Below are positions 33,771 to 45,157 of a stretch of DNA of 64,000 bases, in pieces. Position numbers and translations under genes: made by a program. The notes beneath the pieces were generated by a model. That model did not search any database, had not been told where the DNA came from, and saw only the letters and a list, made by a program, of their open reading frames with translations. Numbering within the stretch: the stretch's first letter is position 1; each line of letters starts with the position of its first letter. This DNA comes from Alligator mississippiensis (taxonomy: Eukaryota; Chordata; Crocodylia; Alligatoridae), in NCBI RefSeq assembly GCF_030867095.1, contig NC_081824.1:173422933-173486932 (forward strand), given 5' to 3'.

Positions 33771-36165
33771 AATTATTGCATTTACGTTGCAAACAGGGCT
33801 TCACAAATGTGCACAGGGCATTTCAGCAGTCAAAACTGGCTACAAATGAGGCCTTCAAGTATATGTGTGTGGGAGAGGGGAGGGTGTGGGCTGTTTGCTT
33901 TATTTCCAAAAATACAGCATGTAGCAAGAAAGTGTTCAATTTTTTGAGTGAATTCCAAATTATCCTTGTAATGTTTTCTTCTGCTCTCCCCATATTCCAC
34001 TTTCTAAAACAATGTAGCTTTGATTTAAATTAGGGTTCAGAACCATTCTGTCTCATGTTTGTTCCTCATCTGAATAACATCTGTTTTTTTCTGGCAATCA
34101 TCAGCTGCTGTGAAAGGTTTCACACCCTACATGAAATGATAGTTCATTTACTCCCTCCATGGTCACTAGGCTGCGCATCAACAGCCAGTGTGAATTATTC
34201 AAACATGTTTAAAAAAAGCCGCACAAACACAAACCCACGCTCTCTTACATACAAATACTCTGGTTTTCTGGAGCAGTTCTTGCAAATATGTGAGAGGTAA
34301 AAGAAAAGTATTTTCCTTGAGGTGCTTTTAGATTTGAGCCAACCCAAGAAATTTAGCAGGACTCTTATCAGAATGTGCTTGAATAAGCAGTGCACCCTGT
34401 CCCAGACCAGAAGTTTATATACATTTGGATGAACTTGGGGATGTTGAACTGAATGGGAAATTTCAGAATACATTTAATACCCCTAGACTATATATAAAGC
34501 TTCTGAGCCCTACAGGACATTTTCTTAGTTTTTCACCTAATGATTTGCCTTTTAGTTTCCCATTTTTGTTTTATATTGTAAACTGTGGATACATTTTTCT
34601 AATAGGGAAAGAATCCAGAGTCCATGCATAGAAACAAAACCAGAAAGTTTTGCTTCCAACAGCAGTGGTAATGTTCCTAGACTGCTCAGAGGTGTGAAAA
34701 CCATCTAATCCCTAGGTCAGGAAGTCAAATCTAGTCAAGGTTACTTTTTACCTATAGCTTCTACCGTCTTGAAGCTATTCACTGGCCTTTAGGGAATTAT
34801 AGGCCATTTCTTACTTACATTCCACAGTCATTACTAATTGGCCCACTGGTTGGCAGTTTCAATAGAGAGGTCAAGAACTAAATGGCTTTGCAGGCTGCAA
34901 TTACACTTCAGAGAAAGTTACAGCTTAGACTTTATAGTAGACCTTTATAATAGACACTTAGTACTGAAAGGGTCCATGGACCTTGTTCTAGCTGTCTGCA
35001 CAGGGGAGAATTTAATCCTGGGAGAATAATGTTTTGATTTTTTTTTTCTTTTTAAGAAAAATCATTTTTCTTTTAATACTACCTGGAGACAACATCTCCC
35101 AATTACTGGAGAAAGCATCTTATACATTCCAAGGGCAAGAGAATAAAGTTCAATAAGTGAGGAAAGAAAAGAACTGGGGGAGAAGAGGGGAGTGGGGAGG
35201 GAGGAGGGAAGGGAAGGAAGGCTTCTTTCCCTTGTGGAATGAGAGACTTGTTTACATACAGCAAAGCACATTTGAAAGGGCAGAAGACACAGCAGGCTTT
35301 AGGAATCTGCTCTTCCCAGCAAGAGAATGCAGGCAGGTGGTATGTGATCTTGGATGCTGAGATTAAGTTCTGCCTCTGAGGCAATGCTTTGCTTTCTTAA
35401 TACATTTATTTCCTTGCAGTCCCAAGACTTCCCTACTTATCTCTGCAGCAGTGTTTGTTTAGCATGGTCCTGCAATTTTAATATTCCACATGGCCTTCGG
35501 GGATTCTGTGCTGTCCTTACTCAGAACTTAATGCTTTTTAAAGGAATTCATCCTACAGTTCAGCAAATCCACTGCAGAAGGAAGTTTTGGATGGAATTCC
35601 CAAAAGGCAGATGCATCCCTTGGACAGCTTGGAAAATCTCAGCCCTAAAGTCTTCCAAAATGCATAAAGGAATGTCCTCCTAGGTTTCTGCAGAGGTAGG
35701 TAATGCATGCATCCTAGAGAGGCTGGATGGCTCATTTTGGGTGAACATCAGGCAGTTGGGATCCTTCTCCAAGCATGTGTCCCATTCCCTCCCTGCCTTG
35801 TGCTACCTTTCCCACTGCGCATACAAAAATAGGTCTACGTGGATGAGTACACTAAGGTGTCGATTGCGACTCCCTCTTTCTTAGCAAACATTTGGTTGTG
35901 TAAGGAGTCTCACTGAAGTCAGTTGCACTATTTGTGTATGTATACAGTTGTCAACCCACAGGAGTGAGGAAAGAAAATTAGGGTCACAACAGGATCCTAA
36001 GGTGCCTCTTATGTTAAAAACACGCAAACATGAGCTGTGCCTAAGTCTGATGGCAAGGTAGCCATCTTGCCAGACTGCAAATAAGTTAACATTTGAAAGA
36101 ATGCAACATTGTATGGCCCACTGTGGCAGGGCTAATTAGCACTGCTGAGTAGCATGGCTTATTAG
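33771..36165. other. Unique-looking DNA without genes
   Basis: This is mixed AT-rich DNA. Notable only are a purine-rich strand at 35155-35225 and a T/A-rich block at 35035-35075. No open frame exceeds 110 codons and none shows a domain. No repeat family was recognised. Confidence 0.4.
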
Positions 36166-36949
36166 TAAGGCTGTGTGATGTTTCAGTTTGCGATTTGATT
36201 CGGAGAAGATTCGGCCCAATTCAGAGGCCAAATCTCTGAATCTGAGTCAAATCACTAGAAGCTTAAAACTTTCTGAATCGATTCGATTCGGAACCTCCAA
36301 ATCTATTTGGAAAAGATTCAGAAAAAAGTCAGCAATTTGGAGATTCAGAGGGTAGTCTTTATGGGGAAACAGAAACTTAGAAGAGGGGAGCAGGGAGGGA
36401 AGGACTGACATCTCTAGCTGGCCAATGAGTGTGATTTGTCTCTGACTGCCCTTCCAATTACAGTGTCTTGGGGAGGGACATAGAAATAGCATAAAAGCCT
36501 TTGTCTAGAGGCTTGCTGTGCCTTTTGTGAGCTGGTTCTGAGTGAGCAAGTGTCAGAAAGGTACTGTGCTGCCTGGCTTGCTTCCTGGTCAGTCAGTTGC
36601 CTGCTCCTTTTTGTTCTTAGAAAGGACTGGATAGGATATAGCTTAGCCTAGCTTAGCTTAAAATCTTTTTAGTTAATACTTATATAATTCATTTCTTTCA
36701 GTTTATATTAGTTCTCTTTTTTTTTTTGCAATACTTTAAAAAAAAAAAAAAGCTCAGTGTTTTCCCTGGCAGTGTGATCCATCACTGTGCAGGGAAGCAC
36801 AAATTGCACACACACAGTCTCACATACACACATAGAAGAAGAAAAATCACATATTAATCAAAGAGATTGTATAGTTATTACATTAGTTATTAATATTATT
36901 AGTGATAGTTAGTTTTAATAGTTTACATACAGACTAGAGACAACACAAA

Positions 36950-37325
36950 AGAACTAGTCAGCCAGCCACACATTCAGATTCAGACCAGATCAAAGAAGAA
37001 CACAACATACCACAACAAGTAAATATATATATATTACACACACACACATAGATTTTAATAATATACACATAGGTATTAATAATCAATACTCAATCAGACC
37101 ACAGTCAACAAATCACACAGCACTCACAAACAAAAGAACTTGTCACTGACAGCTGAAGAACACAACAGTAACACAAACGCACCACACATATCGATAGGTA
37201 TTAATAATCAATAATCAATCAGACCAATAACAAATCACACAGCATTCATGAACAGAAGAACTTGTTACTGATAGCCCACCACACATTTAGATTCAGAACA
37301 AGACCAGATCGAAGAAGAACACAAC
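36950..37325 (+). repeat. Internal duplications in the hAT leader
   Basis: The block GTATTAATAATCAATA, AATCAGACC, AAATCACACAGCA, AGAACTTGT at 37072-37150 recurs at 37197-37272. The block CACACATTCAGATTCAGACC, GAAGAACACAACA near 36970-37010 recurs near 37283-37325. This untranslated-looking leader was therefore built by local duplications. Confidence 0.7.
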
Positions 37326-37363
37326 ACACACACACCCCTTTTCCAGCACAGGAAACATTAATA

Positions 37364-38300
37364 TGAAACGTGCTGGAAAGGCAGGTGCCAGGTCTTCTAG
37401 CAGAGGAAGGAGAGGGACTAGAAGAGGTAGGAGGAGACCTAGAGCTACAAGCCCCCCGCTCCCCACAACATAGACACATCCTCTTCCCAAGCAGCCATGA
37501 GGCTTCTGCTGCCAGTGGAAGCAAGGAGGTGGGAGCAGTACCCCTAACTCCACCACCCCTAACTCCAGAAATAGGCACCACCAGCAGAATCACTGCCTCC
37601 TCCACCCCAATGTCATCTACCAGTGTGAAACTCCCACGGCCAGAGGAGAAGGAGGAATTGGAGCTGGAACCAGGGGAGCTGAGCAACCTGGCTCAAGCAA
37701 TTCTGGGGACTGAGGGGGAATCAGAGTTTGTGTTCCACACCCCTCAAAATTCCCTTAGACACAGGTCTCCATCTCTGGGAAGCAGCACCCCAGAGGAGGT
37801 TGAGGTTGTGGAGGCAAGTGGCTCAGCTGAGGCAGCTCCTCCAGCTCTTGTGCCTCAGCCTGCTGAGAAGGGGGTAAGGCAGCATCCCCACCCTCAACCC
37901 AGAAGCAGGTGAGCAATGTAGTGTGGGAGCATTTTGAGCTGGCAGATGATCCCAGCTTTGCTATTTGCCAGCACTGCTGAAGGCAGATCAGCCGGGGCAA
38001 GGACATGAAACAGTTTGCCACCGCAGCGATGCTGCTGCATCGCAGGAGGCAGCACCCCCTTGCCCTTCTTCCTGCTCAGCCTGGCACAAGTGTGAGCATG
38101 CCCAAAGGGAAATCCCCAGCTCACTCAAAGCCGTTGTCCCCTCAAAGCAGAGGCAGGCCACCCTGGAACAGTGGGGGAAAGGTGGACAGAAAGCAGGATG
38201 AGTTGCAAAGGCGAGTGAGATCACCCAGACCATAGGGGAGATGCTTGCTTTGGATAGCCAGCCCTTTTCCCTAGTTGAGTGACCAAGGTTCAGGCGGCTC
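37364..38300 (+). pseudogene. hAT transposase N-terminus with BED zinc finger (broken)
   Basis: ATG at 37364 opens a basic, Arg/Ser/Gly-rich stretch (MKRAGKAGARSSSRGRRG) that reaches a stop after 36 codons. A second frame (37370-37912) is open but has no domain. The BED finger at about 37915-38060 reads VSNVVWEHFELADDPSFAIC, QHC, then a TGA stop, then RQISRGKDMKQF and LLHRRRQH. The zinc ligands C-x2-C and H-x4-H are all present. Downstream, in the frame of the transposase core, ITQTIGEMLALDSQPFSLVE leads to another TGA at about 38279. BED fingers bind the transposon ends. Frameshifts and stops show it is dead. Confidence 0.8.
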
Positions 38301-39137
38301 ATGGTGCTTGTGGCCCCATCTTACCAAGTGCCTGCAAGCACCACCTTTAGCAGGATGGTGGTGCCCTCCTTCTATAAGGCATGCAGGGAGTACTTGAGGG
38401 AGGAGCTGTGCAAGGCAGGGCTGCAGGTAGCTTTGCACTTCACCTTGGACATCTGGAGCAGCTGGAGTGATGATCACACCTACCTGTCCCTCACAGGGCA
38501 TTGGTGCGATCAGTCAGCCCATTGGTGGGCTCTCCTCCAAGCCGAGGTACTGGATGAGATCTACATGGCAAGGGGGATCATGGTGGCCATGAACTGTATG
38601 GTGCAGGAGTGGTTCATTGGGCAGGGCAAGCTCACCCGCAGGTTCATGGTCACCGACAATGTGGTCAAGGCTGTCCATGATGCCAACTTTGTTGGCATCA
38701 ACTGTGTGGCACACAGGCTACACCTCATAGTCAGGGATGCCTTGGAGGAGGACAGGGATGCTGATTATGGTGCTACCACCACTACCGCTACAAGGCAGCT
38801 GATTTTAAAATGCAGGAAGGTGGTGGGCTACTTCCACAGCAGCATCAAGGGGGGCAAGATGCTGCAGGAGAAACAGGTAGAGCTGAACATCCCACAGCAC
38901 AAAATCATGCAGGATGTGGAGACTTGGTGGAACTCCACATACCTGATGCTCAAAAAGCTGGTGAAGCAACAGAAGGCCATCCATAAGACAGCCTTGCTTG
39001 GGGAGATTGGGATCAGCAGCCCCCTGAACAGAGCTGAGTGGGGTACCATATCCCAGATGATCCCCATAGTGAAGGAACTTGAGAACCAAATGGAGAATGT
39101 TCCTGGCTGGGGCAGGCCGCTGTCACCAGGTGTGTAG
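38301..39137 (+). pseudogene. hAT transposase core fragment (ZBED/Ac-like)
   Basis: The 278-codon open stretch contains conserved hAT landmarks. First comes APSYQVPASTTFSRMVVPSF. Then LHFTLDIWSSWSDDHTYLSL, where the Asp in TLDIW is the first expected catalytic acid. RRFMVTDNVVKAVHDANF follows, with the second acid in VTDN. Next are INCVAHRLHLIVRDAL, the CAH-type motif, and VETWWNSTYLMLKKL, near the usual RW motif. After a TAG at 39135-39137 and another at about 39189 the same frame continues to the dimerisation region. It is related to domesticated ZBED proteins, but stops and the LTR insertion argue against domestication. No intron or host promoter is evident. Confidence 0.88.
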
Positions 39138-39639
39138 GCACTGGTGAAGCATCTGAAGGAGGGCATCAGGAGACGGCTGGATCCCTTGTAGTTCAGTACA
39201 GTCCACATGCTGGTGGGCATGTGTGACCCAGGGGTGAAGGGGAGCATGTGCACTGGCCGCACCAAAACCCCCAATCGTTGGAAGCGGGTGCTGGTCAACA
39301 AAGTCAGGGAGGCTGAAGGGCAGAGGCGAGGGGATGTGGAAGAGGGGATTCCATTTTCCCATGCCAGCACCCCTAGCACCAGCACTGCCACTGGCACCAG
39401 CACCAGTCAGTTGCCTCCACGCCAGCCAGTGCCAATGTGGGCCAAGGGCATGGCTTCAATGCTGGGGTCCAAATGCATCAGACCCCAGCCTTGGGCAGGT
39501 AGCACCAAGACTTTGGTGGCTACCTATCTCCCTGAGGATGTGGAGCCACTGGACTGTGACCCCTTGGCCTACTGGGCAAGCTGCAGCCAGATGTGGCTGG
39601 ATCTGGCCACAGTTGCCTGGCAACACCTGTCCTGTCCAC

Positions 39640-40297
39640 TGTCACAACCCAAGGGTGTGATTTTTGTTTGTGTGTGCTTTGGAACCGCTGAATTATTTTC
39701 CCGCCGTTTGAAGCTTTCTTTGCAGGGTGCATTTCTTCTTTGCAGCACAGAGATGCATGTTGCAAGGAGTTCCTGCCATTTGTATTTAAATTCGACCCCC
39801 CACTATTGGCCAGTTCTAAATTATTCCCACGTGGTGTCTAGCGATTGGCTTGCTGGCCGTATAAGAGGTTTGGGTGGTTTCCGCCCAAGTTGGAGAACTT
39901 CGAGCACGCTACAGAGTGCCTCTACGGAGATTTGACCTGCGGCTGGCTGATCGATAGACTGATCACCTATCGATTCTTCTCCACGTTGCCGAGCTCAATC
40001 CTTCGACGTATCCCTCTTCCCTGTGCGTAAAAAAGTTCCACGGAGCCTCGATGACTTTGTGTGAGTCAGAGTTTTGTCCGAGTCCTTAACATAGGGATTT
40101 AAGCGGAGCTTTACCTGGGAAACTGTCCAGCCTACACCGCGACCATCTACGGTGTAAGTAAACAATCTTGAATCAACCATTACGCATCCGTGCCTAATTC
40201 TAGCGTGTCGCCTGCTTTCTCCGACCCAGCGTGTCCGGGCTGCTGGCCACAGCCCGTGGCGCGAAAAAAGGGCCCCGGATCGCTCCTGGCCCGCACA
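39640..40297 (+). mobile_element. Solo LTR (658 bp) inside the hAT dimerisation domain
   Basis: The termini are TGTCACAACCC and CTGGCCCGCACA, giving TGT..ACA inverted ends. An exact 5-bp duplication TCCAC flanks it (39635-39639 and 40298-40302). Promoter-like elements lie in plus orientation: ATTGG (inverted CCAAT) at 39805-39809 and 39844-39848, and GTATAAGAGG with a TATA-like box at 39860. The LTR is markedly richer in CpG than its host, consistent with a recent insertion. No AATAAA is evident; AGTAAACA near 40155 may be a weaker signal. No retroviral internal genes are present. The family is not identified. Confidence 0.87.
39805..39868 (+). promoter_or_regulatory. LTR core promoter motifs (CCAAT and TATA)
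   Basis: Two ATTGG boxes are followed by TATAAGAGG at 39860. Spacing of the first box to TATA (about 55 bases) is typical of retroviral U3 promoters. Activity is unknown. Confidence 0.5.
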
Positions 40298-40470
40298 TCC
40301 ACCAACCAGTGTTTCAAGTGAGAGGGTGTTCAGCATTGCTGGGGATGTTGTGACACCCCACCGCACCTGGTTGGATCCTGGTTTGGTGGAGCAGCTAGTG
40401 TTCTTGAAGGTGAACCTCCCGCAGCTGGGGTTCCTCAAGATCCACCTTCAGATGGACTGAGTGCCAGCCT

Positions 40471-41690
40471 CCTCACTCCATCTGCACCGATTTCCTTTTT
40501 TCATTTTTTTAAAAAACAGTTAATGCCCCGCTGTCAGCTGGAGGGGGCACTCACTTCATCACCAGCCAGCAGGGGAAGAACATTTCCCTGCTGAGCTTGC
40601 TCCCCTGCCAGGATGAATTTGGAGGTGTGGGCTGGGGTTATGGGGAAGGAGGAGGCCCCAGGTCCTGGGCATGACCACTAAAACTGCACCCTGCCAGGGT
40701 AGGGAGGCCTGGTGGGACTGCTGGCAGCGCGGCAGTCCCGTAAACGCCAGGATCAATGATTCCCTGGTGAAAGGCAGGTAGGAGGTGTCATAACCTCCAG
40801 CTAACGCACGTACACATACAATCCTGGCTGGGGAAAGCCCAGACCTGTCACATTTTTGACAGGCCTGAGGCTTGCTGGTTGCAGTGGAGTTGTGAGGCTC
40901 CTGTGAGCTCAGCTTAGCTGCCTGGGATGCCACTTTTGCATTAAAAAATTCTTTGTCAGGCTGAGAAAGTACCTGCAGTTGGTGTATCCCCTGGTCCTCG
41001 ATGGAAGGAATAGCAAAGAAACCAGAGGCTGGCCTGGCACACAATGCAGGCAAGAAAGCCAGTCAGTGAAAATGGAAATGGAGGCGTCAGGGGGTGAGGG
41101 ACAGGCTGGGGTGGGGGGAGGGGAAGTGGGGTAGTAGCAGTGCAGGCAGAAGTACAGACGTACCTGGGGAGTCAGATGTCTGGCAGGTTGCAGTGTGTCA
41201 GAATTCAACTGCCTATATTGAGTCTACGAGTTTCTGTACCTAGGAGGCTGAAGAAGTGAAGTTCATAGGCCGGCCCGGCTGTGAAAAGTGGTTTGTAAAT
41301 TGTTCCCTCTCAGGATCAGGCCTGAGAGACTGGAGGCAGAGTGGGTTTTTTTTGGTGAGGAATGGGCCCCCACAGGTAGCTGGGTTTTGTTGCCTTTGAT
41401 AGATTCTGGTATGCAGTTTGTGGGGGTACTGGAGATAGTTGGCAGGTTTTGTGTTTTGAGCTGTAGGATGTTGGCTTCAGTTCTGGTGATGAGGTTAGGT
41501 GCTTGTTTGAATTTACAGAAAATGCACATGCACGCCCATCTGGCTGCACCCAGTGACGTAGAAACTTTTCCCCTGAAATGTTTTCATTCTATTTTTTCCA
41601 GTAACTATGCTGATGGCTTAGCTACAAATGGAGCTATAGAAATGGCTGACTTGAGTATGATGGTTACAGTGCTATCCTAGGAAGTGAGTG
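40471..41690. other. Unassigned DNA
   Basis: A T-rich and A-rich junction at 40493-40515 may mark the hAT 3' side. The rest is mixed DNA, partly GC-rich (40560-41150), with open frames up to 164 codons on the minus strand that lack recognisable domains. No exon could be supported. Confidence 0.35.
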
Positions 41691-41778
41691 AAGATCTAGC
41701 TCAAGTCACCTTGGATAAGGTGGCCTGACTTCCCAGATGAGTGCCCTAGCCATTGAGCTGTGGGATCTACATGCTCAA
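41691..41778 (-). repeat. tRNA-derived SINE head
   Basis: On the minus strand, CAGCTCAATGGCTAGGGCAC (A-box region), then CATCTGGGAAGTCAGG, then a degenerate B-box region (GGTGACTTGAGCTAG) resembles the tRNA-related head of reptile SINEs. There is no full cloverleaf and no anticodon arm that supports a working tRNA. Confidence 0.5.
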
Positions 41779-42026
41779 ATGTGCCCATTTTCACTCCTGA
41801 GGCTAAGTCAGCTAGTCACAGGTTCTAGCGAACTCTGTTTTTCAGGTGTCTAAGGACACTACACATACAAAAGGCATGCTTGTATGTACTGATGTCAATA
41901 CTGTGTATGCTGGTCTGTGAGACTACATAGTCATCTTTGTGTACAGGGCTATATGTCTAGAAAAAAAATTCCTGTGGGAATGCAAGTGCCAAAAATGATC
42001 TGTAGATGACCAAAAAATAGCTACTT
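41779..42026. other. Unassigned spacer
   Basis: No feature recognised. Confidence 0.4.
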
Positions 42027-42749
42027 ACACCAGGAATCACCAACATTTTAATAACAGCGCAGTTCTAGAAAGTGCTAGAGGTCTCTAGATGCTGTATTCT
42101 CAAAGTAGTTAGTAAGTTTCAGCATAAGTAATGACTGTTAGGCCACCCCTAGACATTAAATCTATTACACAATTAATTTACACTGGCCACATGTGTGACT
42201 CAACTATGGGTCCTTAAAAAGATCCAACAAGTTATAAAGTTATTGCTGGAAAGTGTAATAAGTTTATTGCTGGTTTGTCTCTAGCTTTAATTTGCACATG
42301 TAGCTTGTGCTTCTGCAGCTGGGGGACCACAGCTGCTGCAATCTCCCAGCCACAGGGAGGAGCCTACACACCCCACAGCTGAAAGACCTCAGCTGCCATG
42401 ATCTCCCAGCTGCAGGGGCACTTCCCATGCTGCTGGGGCTGTGGGGTGCAGCTGAGACTAAGTCCCATCAGCTGCAGGACTCTCAGCTGTAGGAGCTTGC
42501 TATTTGTCAGCATAGGGGGATCCTGAAATGGTGATCCCGGGCTCCTCCTGCACCAGCAATAAGGTGTGATAGGATCTGAAGCTAGATTCTACAATCAGGC
42601 CTCCTGCCATGCACGTTAGATTCCATTGTGCCTTTATCTGCATGTGTAGTGGAGAGCTCCATTTCATTTTCTGGCATGCTTGACAGACTAGATAAAATCT
42701 CTTCACAGGTCAAATCTGGGGTGTGGGCCATAGGTTGCTGACTCCTAAC
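42027..42749. mobile_element. Possible hAT-type MITE
   Basis: The left end CAGGAATCACCAACATTTT and the right end GGCCATAGGTTGCTGACTCCT look like inverted hAT ends (the right end reverse-complemented is AGGAGTCAGCAACCTATGG). The interior at 42300-42490 has repeated CAGCTG-bearing units (CTCAGCTGCYRYGATCTCCC). No 8-bp duplication could be confirmed, so two adjacent fragments are also possible. Confidence 0.4.
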
Positions 42750-43560
42750 TTGGATGACCAGGAAAGAATAAAATATCACCCTTGGTGTGCATCGAAGTAG
42801 CTTGGGTACCTCTGTCCAGCACTGTTACAGGATGTAGGCATATCCTTAGGGCCAGGTTCTAGTGGGTGTCTAAGTGGAAAAAGCCACCTCCGTGCAATTC
42901 TATTCTGCCCTGTTCAGGTCTTTTAAGATCTCTTAATTCTTCTATTTTTGTAACACACCATCACCATCATCTCACCCTTAAGAATGAATGATCAAAAAGC
43001 AGTGAGGAGAAGGAGCGCTCACCTTGCAGTGTATATGGCCAGTACTGCACCCAGGGTGGTGATGGTGCAGAGGTAGCAGCCAGAAGTTTGCTGGTGTGGA
43101 AAGGTTTTGTCACCTCCTTTTTGCCACCAGCGCATATTGTGTGCCTATCTAAACACTGACTTTTACTGGCAAGACGAAGAGGTGACCTCCCCACAATCCC
43201 CCGCCCCACAGTAGCAAACATCCAGCCATTGCTCCTGCTCCATGCACCAGGCTGCTGTTCTGCCCTCTCTGATGCCAGAAGTGGAGCTGCTGCAGGGAAG
43301 GTATAGGGTGAAATGTATGGGGGACAGGGGACAAGAGCAGGAAGCAATCCCACAGCTCCATTCCTGTGCCCCTTCACCCCTTAGGGAGCTCCTAGGGAAC
43401 ATGCCCTGCTCCCTTCCATCATTATGCTACTGCATCTACCCACCTTTTTTATTAATAGGTTTTTGGTGCTTGAGCAGGGTGCAATAGCATCACACTTAGA
43501 TGCCTGAGTCTACTTATGGCTCTAATGTTTGGAATGGAATCTGGTCCTTAATGTCTCTCT
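42750..43560. other. Unassigned DNA
   Basis: No gene or clear repeat. The block 43010-43400 is GC-rich with opposed open frames and could be another MITE interior. Confidence 0.3.
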
Positions 43561-43564
43561 CTCT

Positions 43565-43660
43565 CAATTTTGCATATGTAAAATGAAGTAATAGTATTGC
43601 TGTACTTCACAGGGGTGCTGTGAGGTGCTCAGATACTGCAACAATGGTGGTTATACAGGC
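43565..43660 (+). repeat. MIR-like SINE fragment
   Basis: TTGCATATGTAAAATGAAGT, AATAGTATTGCTGTACTTCA, CAGGGGTGCTGTGAGG follows the second half of MIR (ATCTGTAAAATGGGGATAATAAT..ACCT..CAYAGGGTTGTTGTGAGG). Old and diverged. Confidence 0.65.
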
Positions 43661-45157
43661 AGCATGGATAGAGGAAGGCAGGGAAGATAGATGGTAAGAA
43701 TTAATAAGAGAAATAAAACATGGACAGAAAGAAGCTTATTTGCCTTGGCCCACCCTGGTAAATCACAGCCTTAATGTGAGATGGAGTGAACTGCATAGAA
43801 CATAAAAATAGCAAAACAAATTAAACGCTGTACAGTGAAAGGAAGAAGAAACAGGGAGTAAGAGGGGGAGGAAAGGCCACAGGCTAATAGTGAGTAATTC
43901 ACTACATGTTTTTTATGAACAGGAAAGACATATTTTGTGTTTCATATTTAGCTTCCAATCCTGCCTGAGGTCTGCTAGACTTCTTGTCCTCCCTCCCCAT
44001 TCCCATAAAGAGTTCTACTAAATTCAACAGCCATATTAGCCATGCAAACAAGTGAAAATCTGTACTCTAGAAACCTTTCCTATTCAGGCTTAGTTAGCTT
44101 TAAAGATGATTTTCTTCTACTCCACAGTGTTCCTTTAAGGGAAGACTCCAAAAGGATCCACAGCAAAATTCAAGCCCAATAAAAATGAGAAGATTGTTGT
44201 GTTTTAGTTTGGATGCTGTATTAAGTAATCCAATGTCACAAGGAACCTGTGAAATTCCAAAGCTTTTTTTGGTTGTTGTTTAGAAAATAGTATTTCAAAG
44301 GTGGCTGATTTAACACCAAAACCTTCTTTTTAAATTTCTGATATTTGTTTTGCATATTCTGTTATTATGAAATTTCAAAAGATGATATGTAGTAATACAA
44401 AACCCAAGATTTTACAAAAATGTCATGTAAAATAGCACTTTAAAGCTTGGAAACAATAATTGAGATATATTTTACCCTCAGCTTCCTTCCCCCGCTCTCC
44501 CCCAAAATTTCACTCAACAACATGCCTGTGTACTTTTCAGGCTTCTCTTCAAATCTTGGCTGTGCACTAGAAAATGAACTCAGTAGTTATTTAATTGCTA
44601 GGCTTCTAAGCTCATATTCAGTCTCCTGCTCTTCTGCAGCAGAACATGGCCACTTTTTCTTAACATTGTAACTTGTTTAATATGACAACAATGGAAGTTT
44701 AATTCTAATATGTACTTTTCAGCATCACTAGATGGCATTGCAGAGTAGTTTAGCTTTGGTTTGGTGAGACTGCAAACTTTTCAATGTACTAAGGTCATTT
44801 GATTAGTGAACTAACAGTTACATTCACCTGAAATAGCTTGGCTTTCAGGTTTGTCATAGGTAGGTATTAATAAATTTGTAAAAGGCAAACAAATAGCATG
44901 AAATGTTTGATTTCAGGGTGAAACTAACTTCATATATTGAGCAAAGAACTTGAAAGAAGGCTGCTGAGAAGTCAAAACAGGTTACTGGACACCTCTGATT
45001 CACTCCTTTATATGATACACTCCCAAGTGCATTTACAGCTTCAGTGATAACTCACTTTCTCAACAAGATGCTGTAATCATGTTGACCCACCCACTCTGAA
45101 AACAGCAAGAATACGTTAGACCATGAAAAACCCTATTCTGGATTTGCACATGAAGGG
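43661..45157. other. Unique-looking AT-rich DNA
   Basis: No repeat, exon or RNA recognised. Confidence 0.4.

Larger units (their letters stand above)
39138..40460 (+). pseudogene. hAT transposase C-terminus (dimerisation domain) interrupted by an LTR
   Basis: In the same frame as the core, 39510-39639 encodes ATYLPEDVEPLDCDPLAYW and MWLDLATVAWQHLSCP, the start of the hAT C-terminal dimerisation domain. The text then breaks into a solo LTR. On the far side, from 40303, the frame resumes exactly with the signature ERVFSIAGDVVT and continues with LVFLKVNLPQLG to a stop at about 40460. Removing the LTR and one copy of the 5-bp duplication keeps the reading frame, so the LTR landed in an element already in place. 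Confidence 0.88.
36166..40470 (+). mobile_element. Autonomous hAT-family DNA transposon remnant, split by a solo LTR
   Basis: The left end begins near TAAGGCTGTGTGATG, followed by ATTCGG/AATCGATTCGATTCGG palindromic words that recur at 28185-28290. A TATA-like GCATAAAAGCC lies near 36490. An AT-rich leader with internal duplications (36830-37320) precedes the coding part. The coding remnant runs from 37364 to 40460 on the plus strand: basic N-terminus, BED zinc finger, transposase core, C-terminal dimerisation domain. A solo LTR occupies 39640-40297. The right inverted repeat was not found. In-frame stops and a frameshift make it inactive. Confidence 0.85.

Noticed and set aside
38301..40460. 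Domesticated ZBED host gene
   Set aside because: In-frame stops, a frameshift before the core, and a solo LTR in the dimerisation domain are incompatible with a functional single-exon gene. No introns fit the breaks.
41691..41778. tRNA gene
   Set aside because: Only A-box-like and weak B-box-like sequences are present. No cloverleaf with acceptor pairing can be drawn, so a SINE head fits better.
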